Source: an uncultured Lachnospiraceae bacterium (GTDB lineage: Bacteria > Bacillota > Clostridia > Lachnospirales > Lachnospiraceae). Taken from it: a stretch of DNA of 39,460 bases. The stretch is from assembly GCA_937965795.1 (NCBI GenBank), contig CALCMD010000040.1, forward strand, positions 1 to 39,460, given 5' to 3'. The notes below the pieces were generated by a model that saw nothing but the letters and a program-made list of their open reading frames with translations, searched no databases and was not told where the DNA came from. Numbering within the stretch: position 1 is the stretch's first letter; each line of letters opens with the position of its first letter. The translations under genes were made by a program, and so were the position numbers. Below are positions 32,968-39,460 of the stretch, one piece after another.

Positions 32968-33103
32968 AATGGATTAAAGTACTGAACTTGTTTACTTATT
33001 TCTGTGTATAAGGTGAAGTACTCTTTGGTGGCTGTCGGCATTTCGCCTTGATGCTGATTATTGTTGTATAGAATAGCTTTGCTGGTAGAAGGGAGTGGAG
33101 AGG

Positions 33104-33454
33104 ATGAATTTTAAACGAGGAATATTTTGTGGGTTAGTAGCAATTATAGGTTCAATTTGTAGTTTGTTTGGATGGGGCGCAGAACCGAATGGCATAAAGT
33201 TGTTATACATAGCAGCTTTGGTATTGGGGCTTATTCAGCTTATAGCTTCATTTCATTACAGGGAACCGTTAGTAAAAAGGAAAATACTGATTGGCTGTTT
33301 CGGGGTGGAAACTGTGTATTATGCTGTAGGAATCGTATATTTGCTGATTTACGGTATCGCGCTCGAAGAAAAAATTTTTGGCACGCTGGTAGGCGTCTGC
33401 ATGTTGGTTTTAGTTTTAACTTCAATAAGAAAATTATACAGGGAGATTATATAG
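33104..33454 (+). CDS. Small four-TM membrane protein
   Basis: This 116-residue hydrophobic protein has about four membrane segments, starting at ATG 33104 (GAAGGGAG about 8 bases upstream; GTG 33095 is an alternative). There is no family I recognise and no catalytic motif. It ends shortly before the right copy of the direct repeat. Codon use is AT-rich like the rest of the island. Confidence 0.55.
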   Translation: MNFKRGIFCGLVAIIGSICSLFGWGAEPNGIKLLYIAALVLGLIQLIASFHYREPLVKRKILIGCFGVETVYYAVGIVYLLIYGIALEEKIFGTLVGVCMLVLVLTSIRKLYREII

Positions 33455-33523
33455 GGATTGCATGAAAAAAGCATATTTAGTGATTTCTGTCAATGTGCAA
33501 GATGATTACATAGGGAAGCGTTG

Positions 33524-33567
33524 TAGGAACAATGCTGGTTGAGAGTTGAAAGATTCCTGACCGATGC
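33524..33567 (+). repeat. Direct repeat, right copy
   Basis: Partner of 31822-31865, offset by 1702 bases. The hairpin is degraded and no T run follows, so this copy has lost terminator function. Confidence 0.7.
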
Positions 33568-33582
33568 GATATAAAGGTACAG

Positions 33583-33611
33583 TTGATTGTTCATTTTGTT
33601 TGTTGTAGAAT
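33583..33611 (+). promoter_or_regulatory. Promoter of the two-component system
   Basis: TTGATT (33583-33588), 17 bases, TAGAAT (33606-33611), about 50 bases before the regulator ATG. The bases 33455-33663 hold otherwise only the repeat copy. Confidence 0.65.
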
Positions 33612-33663
33612 CGTGATGTAACGAAATCAGTATTGAAAGAAGAAAGAAAAGAGTTAGCTATAT

Positions 33664-34368
33664 ATGAGTAATGAAACCATCTTAATTGTAGATGACGAAA
33701 AGGAGATCACCGATCTTCTTGAAATATATTTGAAAAACGAAAATTACCTTGTCCGCAAGTTTTATAATCCATTGGATGCGTTGGCTTACCTTGAAAAAGA
33801 GCCGGTCAGTCTGGCTATACTGGATGTGATGATGCCGGAAATGGACGGTTTTACCCTTTGCCAGAAAATACGGCAGAAATACTTATTCCCTATTATCATG
33901 CTAACTGCAAAAGTAGAGGACATAGATAAAATCCAAGGACTTACTTTAGGGGCCGATGATTATATCGTCAAACCATTCAATCCGTTAGAGGTTGTGGCGC
34001 GTGTGAAAACACAGCTTCGGCGCTATAAGCAGTACAATACTAATGCTGTTGACCCTGCTGCAGAACTAACCGAGTATGATGAAAAAGGGCTTTACATCTG
34101 TCCAGTCAGCCATAAATGTACTTTGAATGGTGAAGTGCTGCCGCTGACCCCTTTTGAATTTAACATCCTTTGGTATTTGTGCAAAAATCATGGTCGTGTA
34201 GTATCAGCGGAGGAACTTTTTGAAACAGTTTGGGGCGAAAAGTTTTTTGAAAGCAACAACAACACAGTTATGGCCCACATTGCCCGGATAAGGGAAAAGA
34301 TGAACGAGTTGCCGCGCAAACCCAAATATATCAAGACCGTCTGGGGGGTGGGTTATACCATTGAGTAA
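33664..34368 (+). CDS. VanR-like OmpR-family response regulator
   Basis: This 234-residue transcription factor has a receiver domain with Asp10-Asp11, phospho-acceptor Asp54 (AILDVMMPEMDG), Thr in MLTAK and Lys in IVKPFNP. A winged-helix effector domain follows (LTPFEFNILWYLCKNHGRVVS through KPKYIKTVWGVGYTIE). It resembles VanR more than other OmpR members, but no van resistance genes are present. The gene overlaps the kinase by 8 bases. Likely targets are its own operon and the ABC genes downstream. Confidence 0.9.
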   Translation: MSNETILIVDDEKEITDLLEIYLKNENYLVRKFYNPLDALAYLEKEPVSLAILDVMMPEMDGFTLCQKIRQKYLFPIIMLTAKVEDIDKIQGLTLGADDYIVKPFNPLEVVARVKTQLRRYKQYNTNAVDPAAELTEYDEKGLYICPVSHKCTLNGEVLPLTPFEFNILWYLCKNHGRVVSAEELFETVWGEKFFESNNNTVMAHIARIREKMNELPRKPKYIKTVWGVGYTIE

Positions 34369-35482
34369 GCAAACAGAAAACAATTCTGCAAGCAGAGCTT
34401 TTCACAAGCGGCTTGCCTTGAAAACAACCGTTCAGTTTATTGCTGTCATCGTTCTATTTGAGGTTGCTTATATCCTGTTCAATCTGCTGTTTTTAATCAT
34501 CATGGGCGCGACCAACCTCGACCAGACAGAAGCATTTCAGGCGTTCAAGCTCTTTCTTATCCCCATCATGGTTATAGTGTCGATTGCGGGATGCGGGTAT
34601 ATTTCTTATCGCTTCATGCTGCGGCCTTTGGAGCATTTGGACGAGGTTGCGGAGGCAGCACAGAAGCTGGCCCATCCTACCGACGCACCAATTATACTGT
34701 CTGGCGATTTGAAAAATATAGAGGATGATTTAAACCAGGTACGGGAACAAACGCTGCAAAGTCTGAAAATCGCACAAATGGCCGACCAGCGCAAAGATGA
34801 TATGCTGGTATATCTCGCCCATGATTTGAAAACACCTCTGACAAGTGTTCTCGGATATTTGAAGCTGATTGAGGATGAACCGGGGATTACGCCAGAACTG
34901 GTTCATAAATACAGCGGAATTGCCCGGACGAAAGCCCAGCGGTTGGAAGAACTTATCAATGAATTTTTTGAGATCACGCGCTTTCGTACACACAAATTGT
35001 CGTTAGAGCCGGTGCAGACCCATCTTAGCCGGATGCTCATGCAGATCACTTATGAATTTAACCCTATCCTTGCGGAAAAGGGGCTGGAATGGGATTTGCA
35101 AATTGCAGAGAATGTTGAAATCGTGTGTGATGCGGACAAACTGGAACGTGCGGTTGATAACTTGATACGAAATGCCGTGAATTACAGCTATCCTAACACG
35201 AAAATATTCTTTTCCTTGACACAAACGAGTGACGGCATCCGAATCTGCGTCCAAAATAAAGGGCAGACAATACCGCCCGAAAAGTTGGAACGGATATATG
35301 AACAGTTTTACCGGCTGGATGCTGCCCGTTCTTCCGATACCGGCGGCGCAGGCTTAGGGCTGGCGATTGCCAAAGAAATTATTGAACTGCACCACGGAAC
35401 GATTGCGGCATACAGCGAGAACGATAATGTTCAGTTTATTATCCAGCTTCCCGCTGACAGTCAGAAAATCGTAAGAAGTTAA
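34361..35482 (+). CDS. VanS-like sensor histidine kinase
   Basis: This 373-residue sensor has two membrane segments (about 22-51 and 62-84) with a very short extracellular loop, so it may sense in the membrane or through the adjacent transporter. A HAMP-like segment, His154 in LAHDLKTPL and an HATPase domain (VDNLIRNAVNYSYP, ending with GGAGLGLAIAKEI) follow. It starts at TTG 34361 inside the regulator's stop region. A short extracellular loop is typical of kinases controlling peptide-antibiotic ABC transporters. Confidence 0.9.
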   Translation: MSKQTENNSASRAFHKRLALKTTVQFIAVIVLFEVAYILFNLLFLIIMGATNLDQTEAFQAFKLFLIPIMVIVSIAGCGYISYRFMLRPLEHLDEVAEAAQKLAHPTDAPIILSGDLKNIEDDLNQVREQTLQSLKIAQMADQRKDDMLVYLAHDLKTPLTSVLGYLKLIEDEPGITPELVHKYSGIARTKAQRLEELINEFFEITRFRTHKLSLEPVQTHLSRMLMQITYEFNPILAEKGLEWDLQIAENVEIVCDADKLERAVDNLIRNAVNYSYPNTKIFFSLTQTSDGIRICVQNKGQTIPPEKLERIYEQFYRLDAARSSDTGGAGLGLAIAKEIIELHHGTIAAYSENDNVQFIIQLPADSQKIVRS

Positions 35483-35526
35483 TCAGAAAGAAATCATGTG
35501 TTCCGCAGAATAACCGAAAACACTTT

Positions 35527-35574
35527 TATCCCTGCTTTGATATACTTTAGGTATCGAGGCAGGGGTAATTTTTT
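35527..35574 (+). terminator. Hairpin with T run between kinase and ABC genes
   Basis: Bases 35527-35545 pair with about 35550-35567 (some G-T pairs) and T6 follows (35569-35574). It ends 20 bases before the permease ATG, leaving no room for a promoter in between, so it may act as an attenuator. A TATACT at 35541-35546 inside the stem might be a -10 of a regulated promoter. Confidence 0.6.
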
Positions 35575-35594
35575 AGCGTTAGGAGGCACACAAA

Positions 35595-37640
35595 ATGAAA
35601 AAACTAATGACATTTTGCTTTATCATCCTCTGTAGCGTCCTTTCAGCGTTGTCCTGTTTCAATTTTGCTTTTGACGCGCTTGATCGGATAGAGGAAGATA
35701 AAATTTCCATAGTGATTGAAAAGCCAGGAAGTACCAGCAATATGGACTTTCTCGCAGAAATTGACCATGCACTGGAAAAGGTTAATGCAGACATTATGCT
35801 GCGCTGTGTTGAAAATGGGGAAGATAAGGCCCACTATCAATATTTCAAGACCAATCATACCACGGACTTTTTGAATGTCAGCACCAGTGCCGGAAACAGT
35901 CAGGTGGAAGATGGCGAATGTATTTCCACCACAGACCCCGTTGGATATACCGTCCATCGGCTGAATGCTTCATCACTTATGCAGGACATTTCCTTTTTTC
36001 CGTGGACTGACGCAGAGAAATACGAGCTTTCTGCCGCCACCTACTATGTTAAAATGGGTCAGCAACCAACCGTGGTGGATGCTTTGAGTCAGCTCGGATA
36101 TGTAGTTACGGTTAATCCGACCGCCTATATTTCCGGCAAATTTTCGGTGCTGCTGTTTGGTTTCGTCCCAGCTTTTATGCTGGTGGCGAGCATGGCATTT
36201 TATATTCTTTCCAGCGGGAAAAAGAATGTGTTGAAGAAAATGGAGGGCTACGCTGTCCGTGATATTCTGGCAGATGAGGTCAGAAACATCTTCCCGATTT
36301 TCGCAGACAGTTTCCTGATTATTGAAGCTGTAACATTGATTACAGCGGCGGCCTTGTACCAAACTGCATTACCACAATATATCCTGTTCTCACTGCCAAA
36401 CATTGTCACGCTGATTATGGTGGTGCTTGCTGGCCTTTTGCTTTCAGCATTGCTTATTTGCAGGCAGAACAGCGCCGATCATATCAAGGGGCGTGTTCCA
36501 AGACGGGGAATTTATGTTATCACCATTCTTGCCAAAGGAGTATTTGTTGGATTTATTATTTTCTTCTTGTCCATCACTGTCCGCAATGTTGCCATTTCAT
36601 ATCACACCATGCAGACTTCTCAATTTCTTGTGGATAAAATGGCCGGATATGTAACCGTCCCTGTCAATACCAGCAACGCTTCTACGCAAAATCTGGCTGA
36701 AAACTATAAAGCATTTTATTCAGCTACGGTAAACCGCTATAACGGTATTTTGGTGGATGCCAGCAACTATGAATATGATCTGATTAGCGGGCGCACACCT
36801 GCGGAAGAATTCGGGCAGACCTCTATCACGGTCAACCGGAACTATCTGGATTTCAACCCGATTTATGATGTAAGCGGAAGTCAGATCACAAGCACGCAGC
36901 TTTCTGATATTCATTTTAATGTACTGCTTCCCACATCAAGAGAGCAGGAAAAGGAAAGCTGGTCTGAATTTGTCCAGACAGCCTATGGGATGGAAGCAAA
37001 CTTTATCCCTTATGATGAAACAGCCAGTAAAATCTATTCTTACAATGCGAACACGGGAACCGGCGATTACGGAGCGTTGGAGGAACCTGTCATTCTGGTG
37101 ATTGAGGAAGAAGAGATTGAGGGCATTTATGTTTTAAGTTACTGTTCCAAAGGCGCTTATTTCTTGAATGTTCCCGCAGAAAACGCCTATGCGGAACTGC
37201 TTCCAACTTTGCAGGAAACCGGAATAGCTTCGGTCACGTTGGAAACGCCCTCGGTTGCTTCTACATTTTCAGAAACCGTCAATCACCAACGACAGATGCT
37301 GATGCTGTATGGTGTACAATCGGCGGTGCTGCTGATCGGCTTGATTTGCCTGATTATATTCAGCGCCAAGCTGTACTGCGAAAACTATAAAACCAAGATT
37401 GCCTGTTGCTTGATTGGGGGATATTCTATGCTGCGCTGCATACGAAAACACCTGATTGTGACGGTCATTTATTATGCGGTTGTTGTTGCGGGGCTGCGAT
37501 TTATAAGTGCGACAACGCAGGTCTCTCTGAACTATCTGCTTCTGCTGGCAGCTTTTGCTGGGGAACTGATGATTACTCTGATTGTCAGCCGGGGATATAC
37601 GAAAAATGACCTGTATCAAATCGTGAAAGGAGCTGAATGA
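35595..37640 (+). CDS. Bacteriocin-type ABC transporter permease
   Basis: This 681-residue membrane protein has an N-terminal membrane anchor, an extracellular domain (about 28-180), a set of helices at about 185-345, a second large extracellular domain (about 345-570), and a final set of helices. This layout is that of the bacteriocin-associated integral membrane family linked to lactococcin 972-type systems. Such pumps export or remove peptide antibiotics. AGGAGGC precedes the ATG. The ATPase gene begins 2 bases after its stop. No bacteriocin precursor gene is visible, so immunity or sensing is more likely than production. Confidence 0.82.
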   Translation: MKKLMTFCFIILCSVLSALSCFNFAFDALDRIEEDKISIVIEKPGSTSNMDFLAEIDHALEKVNADIMLRCVENGEDKAHYQYFKTNHTTDFLNVSTSAGNSQVEDGECISTTDPVGYTVHRLNASSLMQDISFFPWTDAEKYELSAATYYVKMGQQPTVVDALSQLGYVVTVNPTAYISGKFSVLLFGFVPAFMLVASMAFYILSSGKKNVLKKMEGYAVRDILADEVRNIFPIFADSFLIIEAVTLITAAALYQTALPQYILFSLPNIVTLIMVVLAGLLLSALLICRQNSADHIKGRVPRRGIYVITILAKGVFVGFIIFFLSITVRNVAISYHTMQTSQFLVDKMAGYVTVPVNTSNASTQNLAENYKAFYSATVNRYNGILVDASNYEYDLISGRTPAEEFGQTSITVNRNYLDFNPIYDVSGSQITSTQLSDIHFNVLLPTSREQEKESWSEFVQTAYGMEANFIPYDETASKIYSYNANTGTGDYGALEEPVILVIEEEEIEGIYVLSYCSKGAYFLNVPAENAYAELLPTLQETGIASVTLETPSVASTFSETVNHQRQMLMLYGVQSAVLLIGLICLIIFSAKLYCENYKTKIACCLIGGYSMLRCIRKHLIVTVIYYAVVVAGLRFISATTQVSLNYLLLLAAFAGELMITLIVSRGYTKNDLYQIVKGAE

Positions 37641-37641
37641 T

Positions 37642-38394
37642 ATGGCAGACATTATTTTATCAAATATCAGTAAAAGATTTGGAGACAAGCCCCTGTTTGA
37701 AAACTTCTCTCTGGAAATAGAGCAAGGAGAATTCATTTCTATTATGGGTGAAAGCGGTGCTGGTAAGACAACCCTATTGAATATGATGGGCCTGCTTGAC
37801 CGCCCGGATAGTGGAACCATTGTCCTTTGTGGACAGAAGAATCCGAAATTTTCATCCCGGACAGCAATCAATCTGCGCCGCCGTCATATTTCGTATTTAT
37901 TTCAGAACTACGGCTTAATTGATACAGAAACCGTAGAAAGCAATATGCAGATCGCAACGCATTTCAAATCTGTCAGCAGAAAGAAAGAACGGCGTTTGAT
38001 TGCCGATGCACTGGCGCAAGTTGGACTGCAAGGCTACGAGGGAAGAAAGGTCTATACATTAAGCGGCGGTGAGCAGCAGCGTGTAGCGCTGGCAAAAGTG
38101 ATTGCCAAATCACCGCAGATCATCTTCGCTGACGAGCCTACCGGCAGCCTTGATGAACGGAACCGGGACTATGTGTTGGAAATCTTGCAGGAGTTGAACT
38201 ACCAGGGGAAAACCATTGTTGTTGTTACCCACGATCCCCATGTAAATGAGTGCGCCCAGCGTCATATCCTACTTAAAACGAGTAATCGTTCCAGACGTGT
38301 TTTGCCAGATACGAACGGAAACGCTCCGTACATTCGTGTCACAAAGCAAGCTGAATCGGTAGTGGGCAGCGGCGGGCGTCGGTTGAAATTATGA
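37642..38394 (+). CDS. ABC transporter ATP-binding protein, lactococcin 972-type
   Basis: This is the ATPase partner of the permease. Walker A is GESGAGKTT at 36-44; the signature LSGGEQQRVALAK and Walker B IIFADEPTGS follow, then the H-loop VVVTHDP. The normal ABC fold ends near residue 211 (HILL). The last 39 residues (KTSNRSRRVLPDTNGN through GRRLKL) do not belong to the family and probably come from the left end of the inserted IS110 element. The start ATG is close behind the permease stop, with AAAGGAG upstream. The protein should still be active. Confidence 0.9.
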   Translation: MADIILSNISKRFGDKPLFENFSLEIEQGEFISIMGESGAGKTTLLNMMGLLDRPDSGTIVLCGQKNPKFSSRTAINLRRRHISYLFQNYGLIDTETVESNMQIATHFKSVSRKKERRLIADALAQVGLQGYEGRKVYTLSGGEQQRVALAKVIAKSPQIIFADEPTGSLDERNRDYVLEILQELNYQGKTIVVVTHDPHVNECAQRHILLKTSNRSRRVLPDTNGNAPYIRVTKQAESVVGSGGRRLKL

Positions 38395-38410
38395 TTTGGG
38401 AGGCTTGCAA
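38275..38410 (+). mobile_element. Probable left end of the IS110 element
   Basis: The ABC reading frame leaves its family pattern at about 38275, and the transposase starts at 38411. The interval is the likely IS left end and bridge-RNA region. It contains a short hairpin (ACGGA-AACGC-TCCGT) within the sequence after the ABC fold. The exact boundary cannot be fixed without an empty-site sequence. Confidence 0.4.
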
Positions 38411-39460
38411 ATGGAAGATAAAACGATCACCGCTGTTGGCATCGACGTATCCAAAGGGAAAAGCACTGTCGCTGTGCGCAGACCGGGCGGCGAAGTGGTG
38501 CTGACGCCGTTTTCGGTGGAGCATGACGCCGCCGGATTGTCCAGTCTGGTAAAGACGCTGGGGAGCATCGGCGGGGACATCCGCATCGTCATGGAACACA
38601 CGGGGATGTACTGGCGGCCCATCGCCTTGGCCCTAAAGGAGGCGGGCTTTTTCGTCAGCGTGGTCAACGCCATGCTCATCCACGACTTCAGCGACAACTC
38701 CCTGCGCAAGGTCAAGACAGACAAGGCCGACTCCATGAAGATCGCCAACTACGCCCTGTCCTTCTGGGCGGAGCTACGGGACTACTCGCCGGAGGATGAG
38801 ACACGGCAGATGCTGAAAATGCAGAACCGCCTGTACCTGCGCACCAAAAAATCCAGCGTGGTCCTCCGCAACGGCCTGATCTCCCTGCTGGACCAGACCT
38901 TCCCCGGCGTCAACACGCTTTTTGACATCCAACCCAAGCGGTCCAATGGGCATTTCAAATGGGTGGATTTTGTGAAACGCTTCTGGCACAAGGACTGCGT
39001 GGCGGGCGTTTCCCTCGCCGCTTTCTCGGACGCTTACCGCAAATGGTGCGCCAGATCTGGCTATCGCTTCTCTCAGTCTGACGCCGAAAAGCTCCACGCC
39101 GCCGCCAGAAACGCCGTGGCTACATTTCCCAAAAACGACAGCACCAAGCTGCTGATCGCTCAGGCCGTGGACAGCCTGAACGCCGTTTACGATGCGCTGT
39201 ATATCCTGCGCGGGGAGATGCTCCGTCTGGCCTCCCTGCTGCCGGAGTTCGATGTGGTCATGGCCATGCAGGGCGCGGGTGAGGTCACCGGGCCGCAGCT
39301 CATGGCGGAGATCGGCGATGTGCGCCGCTTCACCCACAAGGGCGCTCTGGTGGCTTTCGCGGGCATGGACGCCCCGCCCTTCCAGTCCGGCACCTTCGAC
39401 TCCAAGTCCCGCCGCATCTCCAAGCGCGGCTCTCCTCATCTGCGAAAGACCCTGTTCATG
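38411..39460 (+). CDS. IS110-family transposase (partial, runs off the window)
   Basis: This is the first 350 residues of a DEDD transposase. The acidic residues are Asp12 (GIDVSKGK), Glu62 (VMEHTG), Asp104 and Asp107 (KTDKADS). The C-terminal Transposase_20 domain follows (MQGAGEVTGPQLMAEIGD, then GTFDSKSRRISKRGSPHLRK), including the family's conserved Ser near 343. IS110 elements integrate using a bridge RNA encoded in their non-coding end, which for this type is upstream of the gene, here the tail of the ABC gene. GC content is far above its neighbours, so it is a recent arrival from a GC-rich host. The stop is outside the window. Confidence 0.92.
   Translation, partial: MEDKTITAVGIDVSKGKSTVAVRRPGGEVVLTPFSVEHDAAGLSSLVKTLGSIGGDIRIVMEHTGMYWRPIALALKEAGFFVSVVNAMLIHDFSDNSLRKVKTDKADSMKIANYALSFWAELRDYSPEDETRQMLKMQNRLYLRTKKSSVVLRNGLISLLDQTFPGVNTLFDIQPKRSNGHFKWVDFVKRFWHKDCVAGVSLAAFSDAYRKWCARSGYRFSQSDAEKLHAAARNAVATFPKNDSTKLLIAQAVDSLNAVYDALYILRGEMLRLASLLPEFDVVMAMQGAGEVTGPQLMAEIGDVRRFTHKGALVAFAGMDAPPFQSGTFDSKSRRISKRGSPHLRKTLFM

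Noticed and set aside
33172..33465. 97-residue ORF overlapping the small membrane protein
   Set aside because: It is out of frame with a clear hydrophobic protein and has no ribosome site.
33664..38394. Vancomycin resistance locus
   Set aside because: Only VanR/VanS-like regulators are present, with no ligase or dipeptidase genes; the ABC genes fit peptide-antibiotic defence better.
1..39460. CRISPR array, tRNA or rRNA genes
   Set aside because: I saw no regularly spaced short repeats, and no tRNA or rRNA signature in the gaps between genes.

Overview
The window looks like part of an integrative conjugative element (ICE) of a gut Clostridia bacterium, most likely Lachnospiraceae. The evidence is a truncated VirD4/TraG coupling protein at the left edge, strong AGGAGG ribosome binding sites with frequent TTG starts, Gram-positive sortases and LPXTG-type surface proteins, and typical clostridial ICE hypotheticals (DUF3268, CHC2 primase, ERF protein). 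Nearly every gene is on the plus strand. No relaxase, integrase or T4SS channel genes lie inside the window, so this is an internal piece plus the accessory region.

Layout: (1) 1-4600, the tail of the coupling protein and a run of tightly packed ICE genes (S1-domain protein, DUF3268 zinc-finger protein, two small membrane proteins, two unknowns). (2) 4681-14177, a sortase-assembled pilus locus: class C sortase, backbone pilin with a YPKN pilin motif, second class C sortase, and a 1902-residue LPQTG tip/adhesin protein that carries an apparently inactivated subtilisin-like domain. (3) 14248-20372, a DNA-processing module: tiny ORF, cold-shock protein, an intergenic region with two candidate structured RNAs, three uncharacterised ICE proteins, an ERF single-strand annealing protein with an ExoX-like tail, and a CHC2/Toprim-like primase. 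(4) 20494-28406, a VbhA-like antitoxin without its Fic toxin, then a giant Cna_B-repeat adhesin split in frame by one TAG codon, followed by its probable class B sortase. (5) 28518-31820, a RepA-like AAA ATPase, a Phd/RelE toxin-antitoxin pair, and a two-gene NHEJ cassette (Ku and LigD-type ligase). (6) 31822-33567, an AT-rich island (XRE regulator and three small proteins) bounded by an imperfect 44-bp direct repeat. (7) 33664-38394, a VanR/VanS-like two-component system with a bacteriocin-type ABC transporter. (8) A GC-rich IS110 transposase running off the right edge.

Taken together, the element appears to carry two separate surface-display systems with different sorting signals (LPQTG with class C sortases, APRTG with a class B sortase). 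It also carries genes for single-strand annealing, priming and end-joining of DNA, plus stability modules. The items most worth following up are the two adjacent structured RNA candidates at 14705-15060, the amber-split adhesin, the pilus protein with a degenerate subtilase, the mobile NHEJ pair, and the direct repeats around the XRE island. All calls are from reading the sequence; no database search was run.
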